28,470 nucleotides of DNA from JACCUZ01 sp038246575. Its GTDB lineage: Bacteria > Actinomycetota > Actinomycetes > JACCUZ01. The stretch covers positions 1-28,470 of the forward strand of contig JBBRVU010000031.1 of NCBI GenBank assembly GCA_038246575.1, given 5' to 3'. Under the pieces are notes generated by a model. It was not told the DNA's origin, did not search any database, and saw only the letters and a program-made list of their open reading frames with translations. The position numbers were made by a program, and so were the translations under genes. Of the stretch, positions 25,540-28,470 are shown one piece after another. Position 1 is the first letter of the stretch, and each line of letters starts with the position of its first letter.

Positions 25540-26270
25540 GCACGTCCACCAGCCTGCAGGAGCGCGCCGTCGAGCGGGCCGTCGAGCGCTCCCGAGCTCG
25601 ATGGCGGTGGCGGTTGCGCATCGTCCTGGTCCTGCTCCTGCTGCTCGGCCTGGCAGCAGGAGCGGGCTGGCTGCTGCTCGGATCAGGTGCCTTCGCCGTC
25701 AAGGGGGTGCAGGTCACCGGGGTCGATCGGCTCACCGCCTCGGAGGTCACCGCTCGGGCCGACATCCCCCAAGGCGAGCCGCTCGCAACGCTCGACACCG
25801 CCGCCGTGCAACGTCGGGTCGCCATGCTCGCTCCCGTACGCCGGGTGCAGGTGATCCGCAGCTGGCCGGGCACGGTGCTGATCCAGGTGACGGAGCGCAC
25901 CGCTTCGGCGGTCCGGGCCAGAGGCTCGTCGTGGGAGCTGGTCGACCGGACCGGAGTGCCGTTCGCGACCGTCGAGCGCCGGCCGAAGCGACTGCCGCTG
26001 ATCAGTGCTCCCGTCGACCAGGGCCCCGCCGCGCTGAAGGTGGCGCTCGACGTGCTCGAGGGGCTGCCCGTGGCCGTGCGCGACCAGGTGCGTCAGGTCC
26101 GGGCCGCCGACGCGGAGCACGTGTCGATCAAGTTGACCCGGGGGCGTTCGGTGAACTGGGGCGGTCCGGAACGCAGCGAGCGCAAGTCCGCAGTCCTCAC
26201 GGCGCTGCTCACCCGCAAGGCTCGGGTCTACGACGTCAGCGCGCCCGACATCCCGACCACCCGCCGCTAG
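25536..26270 (+). CDS. ftsQ: Cell division protein FtsQ (DivIB)
   Basis: 244 residues from GTG 25536 in an overlap with the murC stop. A basic N-terminus (RAVERSRARWRWRLR) precedes one membrane helix (IVLVLLLLLGLAAGAGWLLL). The POTRA domain follows: FAVKGVQVTGVDRLTASEV, IPQGEPLATLDTAAV, RRVQVIRSWPGTVLIQVTER. A beta domain ends at about residue 235. FtsQ bridges early and late division proteins outside the membrane and binds FtsB/FtsL. It is the last gene of the overlapping series; a 540-nt gap separates it from ftsZ. Confidence 0.95.
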   Translation: MSTSTSLQERAVERAVERSRARWRWRLRIVLVLLLLLGLAAGAGWLLLGSGAFAVKGVQVTGVDRLTASEVTARADIPQGEPLATLDTAAVQRRVAMLAPVRRVQVIRSWPGTVLIQVTERTASAVRARGSSWELVDRTGVPFATVERRPKRLPLISAPVDQGPAALKVALDVLEGLPVAVRDQVRQVRAADAEHVSIKLTRGRSVNWGGPERSERKSAVLTALLTRKARVYDVSAPDIPTTRR

Positions 26271-26299
26271 CCGCGCCCCGCCGCCGGTCGTCGCGCGCG

Positions 26300-26366
26300 G
26301 AATGACGTGATCGGAGCAAGTCCGCGCCAGGTGGGGGCTCCCATCCACTCCGATGATGCCGATTGC
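26300..26366. repeat. 67-bp intergenic hairpin repeat, copy 1
   Basis: Copy 1 aligns without gaps to copy 2 at 26478-26544, about 54 of 67 positions identical by hand count; the first 17 bp (GAATGACGTGATCGGAG) are identical. ATCGGAG (26310-26316) can pair with CTCCGAT (26348-26354), with TGGG/CCCA pairing possible in the loop. No coding frame of family character spans it. Confidence 0.8.
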
Positions 26367-26396
26367 GACGCATGGGGTGGTCGGGTGCGTACGCGT

Positions 26397-26414
26397 CGAT
26401 GATGCCGATTGCGA
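26397..26414. repeat. Solo right-arm copy of the intergenic repeat
   Basis: CGATGATGCCGATTGCGA is identical over 18 bp to the right end of copy 1 (26351-26368) but lacks the left arm and loop. It lies between the two full copies. Confidence 0.75.
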
Positions 26415-26477
26415 TCCGACAAGTGGTTGCGGGGCGATCGGCGGGTCCGGGGCGGCGACTGAGGACCGTCGTGTCCC

Positions 26478-26544
26478 GAATGACGTGATCGGAGTGATTC
26501 CGCACCGGGTCGTGGCGCCCGTCGACTCCGATCATGAAGATTGC
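26478..26544. repeat. 67-bp intergenic hairpin repeat, copy 2
   Basis: Copy 2 of the element at 26300. TGATCGGAGT (26486-26495) pairs perfectly with ACTCCGATCA (26525-26534), a stronger stem than in copy 1, and can extend by a G-U and a C-G pair. The interior can form CGGG/CCCG. The region between and around the copies (26271-26700) holds no other feature that I can support. Confidence 0.8.
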
Positions 26545-26716
26545 CGACAGCAAATGCGCCGCGGTGGCGGGAGCTCAGTTCCCCTGGACGGCCAAGTCCG
26601 TTCGCCCGATCCGAGGCGTTGACCGGCCTCGACCGCCGGATCGGGTGCGCGAGAAATCCCGTGCGGCGTGTCGGGGCGTCGGTCGTTGAGTCGGCCCCGT
26701 CCGGTACCTACCTTCC

Positions 26717-26760
26717 TTCCAACCTCGTAGTTGACATAACTATAAGGCTCAACTTGAGGG
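26717..26760 (+). promoter_or_regulatory. AT-rich ftsZ promoter region with palindrome
   Basis: A run of A/T-rich sequence in an otherwise G+C-rich gap. It contains TTGACA (26731-26736), TATAAG (26741-26746), and the perfect palindrome CTCAA-C-TTGAG (26748-26758). One possible promoter is TTCCAA (26717-26722), 18 bp, then TATAAG; TTGACA itself has no good -10 at the right distance. From memory, similar TTGACATAACT sequence precedes ftsZ in other actinobacteria. The palindrome lies where RNA polymerase would start, so it could be an operator or part of the leader RNA. Confidence 0.5.
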
Positions 26761-26810
26761 TGAGGGTTCCGGGCAAGCCGGGTCCCCGAGCCAGATGGAG
26801 AGGCACCGAC

Positions 26811-28052
26811 GTGGCAGCACCGCAGAACTACCTCGCGGTCATCAAGGTCGTCGGCATCGGCGGCGGCGGTGTGAACGCGGTCAACCGGATGATCGAGGTC
26901 GGGCTCAAGGGCGTCGAGTTCATCGCGATCAACACCGATGCACAGGCCCTGCTGATGTCCGACGCGGACGTCAAGCTCGACGTCGGCCGAGAGCTCACCC
27001 GTGGACTCGGGGCCGGCGCCAACCCGGAGGTCGGCCGGAAGGCCGCCGAGGACCACTCCGAGGAGATCGAGGAGGTCCTCAGGGGAGCCGACATGGTCTT
27101 CGTCACCGCAGGCGAGGGTGGCGGAACCGGCACCGGCGGCGCTCCCATCGTTGCCAAGATCGCCCGGTCGCTCGGGGCGCTGACCATCGGTGTCGTCACC
27201 CGGCCGTTCGGCTTCGAGGGTCGCCGCCGCGCCGTCTCCGCCGAGACCGGCATCGACGAGCTGCGCGACGAGGTCGACACGCTCATCGTGATCCCCAACG
27301 ACCGGCTGCTGTCGATCTCGGACCGCAACATCTCCATGCTTGACGCCTTCAAGTCGGCCGACCAGGTGCTGCTCCAGGGTGTGTCCGGCATCACCGACCT
27401 GATCACCACCCCGGGCCTGATCAACCTGGACTTCGCCGACGTGAAGTCGGTGATGTCCGGTGCGGGCTCGGCCCTGATGGGCATCGGGTCCTCGCGCGGT
27501 GACAACCGCGCGGTCGAGGCTGCCGAGAGCGCGATCTCCTCGCCGCTGCTCGAGGCGTCCATCGACGGTGCGCACGGCGTGCTGCTCTCGATCTCCGGCG
27601 GGTCCGACCTCGGGCTCTTCGAGATCAACGAGGCGGCCCAGCTGGTCGCTGAGGCCGCGCACGCGGAGGCCAACATCATCTTCGGTGCCGTCATCGACGA
27701 CGCCCTCGGCGACGAGGTCCGCGTCACGGTCATCGCCGCCGGGTTCGACGGAGGCTCGCCACGACGAGCCGTCCCTGTGCCGGCGCGGCGGTCCGACCAG
27801 ACCGAGGCGACCGAGCCGACCGGACGGTCGGACCAGCGTGCCGACCGGTCCGAGCACGGCGGCGGTGGCGACCGGGACAGCGACAACGACAGCCGTCCCG
27901 ACCGCAACGCGGAGCCCGCGTACGCCGGAAGTCGGGCCCGTGAGGAGTCCTCGATCGAGCTGCCCCGCGAACCGGCCCCTGCCTCGCGTCCGAGCCGCAC
28001 CATCGTCTTCGACGACGCCGACGACCTCGACATCCCGGAGTTCCTCCGGTAG
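26811..28052 (+). CDS. ftsZ: Cell division protein FtsZ
   Basis: 413 residues from GTG 26811, with GGAGAGG (26797-26803) 7 nt upstream. The frame is open further upstream, but that stretch includes intergenic repeats. FtsZ is a tubulin-like GTPase that polymerises into the Z-ring. The GTP-binding signature GEGGGTGTGGAPIVA has GGGTGTGG at residues 103-110. IKVVGIGGGGVNAVNRMI is the first loop, NTDAQAL the next, and SISDRNISMLDAFKSADQVL includes the T7-loop region. After residue 320 comes a disordered Arg/Asp/Ser/Gly linker of about 70 residues, ending in the conserved tail DDLDIPEFLR, which binds partners such as SepF. The following 51 nt lead to pgeF. Confidence 0.98.
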   Translation: MAAPQNYLAVIKVVGIGGGGVNAVNRMIEVGLKGVEFIAINTDAQALLMSDADVKLDVGRELTRGLGAGANPEVGRKAAEDHSEEIEEVLRGADMVFVTAGEGGGTGTGGAPIVAKIARSLGALTIGVVTRPFGFEGRRRAVSAETGIDELRDEVDTLIVIPNDRLLSISDRNISMLDAFKSADQVLLQGVSGITDLITTPGLINLDFADVKSVMSGAGSALMGIGSSRGDNRAVEAAESAISSPLLEASIDGAHGVLLSISGGSDLGLFEINEAAQLVAEAAHAEANIIFGAVIDDALGDEVRVTVIAAGFDGGSPRRAVPVPARRSDQTEATEPTGRSDQRADRSEHGGGGDRDSDNDSRPDRNAEPAYAGSRAREESSIELPREPAPASRPSRTIVFDDADDLDIPEFLR

Positions 28053-28090
28053 CAGCGGGGAGTCCAGCGGCAGGGAACCGCGTCGGCTCG

Positions 28091-28096
28091 TAGGCT
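28091..28096 (+). promoter_or_regulatory. Candidate -10 element for leaderless pgeF
   Basis: TAGGCT matches TANNNT and ends 7 nt before GTG 28104. No ribosome site precedes the GTG, and no clear -35 is visible. The spacing is the same as in front of murE and the leader ORF at 1974. Confidence 0.35.
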
Positions 28097-28103
28097 CGCC
28101 ACC

Positions 28104-28470
28104 GTGCTGGTGCGGACCGGAGTCGTCGCGGGCGCCCGCTACGCGTTCACCGACCGGCTCGGGGGCGTCAGCCGCACGCCGTACGACGGGCTGAACCTGG
28201 GCGGCCACGTCGGCGATGACCCGGCTGCAGTCGCGGAGAACCGACGGCGGCTCGCGACCAGCCTCGACCTGGAGCCGGGACGGCTCGTCGGGATGTCCCA
28301 GGTGCACGGGTGCGAGGTCGCGACCGTGAATGACGCGCAGCGTCCCGGTGATCCGCTGCCCCCGGCGGACGCGCTGGTGACCGCCACGGCGGGGCTCGGT
28401 CTGGTCGTGCTCGTCGCGGACTGCGTTCCCGTCCTGTTGTCCTCCGGCCCCGGACAGGTCAGCGCGGCCA
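28104..28470 (+). CDS. pgeF: PgeF/YfiH family protein (purine nucleoside phosphorylase LACC1-like), 3'-truncated
   Basis: 122 codons are visible and the gene runs off the window. From GTG 28104 (a second GTG at 28110 is also possible) the sequence reads RYAFTDRLGGVSRTPYDGLN, then GDDPAAVAENRRRLA, MSQVHG, ADALVT and VLVADCVPVLLSS. These are the conserved blocks of the multicopper oxidase-like YfiH/DUF152 family, with metal-binding His in QVHG and Cys in ADCVPV. Family members have been reported as purine nucleoside phosphorylases or as editing enzymes of peptidoglycan precursors (removing misincorporated serine). The location right after ftsZ is standard in actinobacteria, usually followed by a YggS-like gene and sepF. 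Confidence 0.93.
   Translation, partial: MLVRTGVVAGARYAFTDRLGGVSRTPYDGLNLGGHVGDDPAAVAENRRRLATSLDLEPGRLVGMSQVHGCEVATVNDAQRPGDPLPPADALVTATAGLGLVVLVADCVPVLLSSGPGQVSAA

Noticed and set aside
25536..26270. Loss of murB and ddl from the cluster as a notable deletion
   Set aside because: These genes commonly lie elsewhere in actinobacterial genomes, so their absence here is ordinary.
26300..26544. CRISPR array
   Set aside because: Only two copies of 67 bp with internal dyad symmetry, unequal spacing and no cas genes.
26541..26810. N-terminal extension of FtsZ
   Set aside because: The extension covers repeat sequence and the promoter region and does not resemble FtsZ. GTG 26811 has a good ribosome site and gives the normal N-terminus.

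Overview
The window is G+C-rich actinobacterial chromosome (roughly 70% by eye) with dense GTG starts and strong third-position G/C. It carries the division and cell-wall (dcw) cluster in actinobacterial order: mraZ, rsmH, an ftsL-like gene, ftsI, murE, murF, mraY, murD, ftsW, murG, murC, ftsQ, ftsZ, pgeF. There is no ftsA, and ddl and murB are absent from the cluster, as is usual in this phylum. The gene order, the DUF3040 gene, the MoxR/DUF58/transglutaminase operon beside mraZ and the CxC motif next to the FtsI KTG box suggest Nocardioidaceae (Nocardioides-like). That placement is from memory, not a search.

Layout. (1) 1-2437, plus strand: the 3' part of a SAM methyltransferase, DNA polymerase IV (dinB), and a small DUF3040 membrane protein. 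(2) 2480-11627, minus strand: a tightly overlapping operon holding two MoxR-DUF58 modules. The promoter-proximal module runs DUF4129 protein, small membrane protein, MoxR, DUF58, membrane protein. After a gap of about 100 nt the second module runs MoxR, DUF58, TgpA-like transglutaminase. It converges on the DUF3040 gene across a nested hairpin. (3) 11628-12009: divergent regulatory region with a 16-bp-stem inverted repeat, a TTGACT/TAGAGT promoter and GTGG motifs at exact 10-bp spacing that look like the MraZ operator. (4) 12010-26270, plus strand: the dcw operon, in which most junctions are 4-nt ATGA/GTGA overlaps. (5) 26271-26810: a 540-nt non-coding gap with two 67-bp hairpin-forming repeat copies, an extra arm and an AT-rich ftsZ promoter region. 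(6) ftsZ, and the 5' part of pgeF running off the end.

How the genes work together: MurC, MurD, MurE and MurF build UDP-MurNAc-pentapeptide, MraY and MurG make lipid I and lipid II, and FtsW/FtsI polymerise and cross-link septal peptidoglycan, scaffolded by FtsQ, the FtsL-like protein and FtsZ. MraZ and RsmH sit at the head, with MraZ probably controlling the operon.

The least explained parts are non-coding or very small: a three-stem RNA between mraZ and rsmH (probably the mraW RNA motif, whose function is unresolved), a 47-residue membrane ORF directly before rsmH, the ftsQ-ftsZ repeats, and three places where a TANNNT hexamer lies exactly 7 nt before a start codon, suggesting leaderless transcripts.
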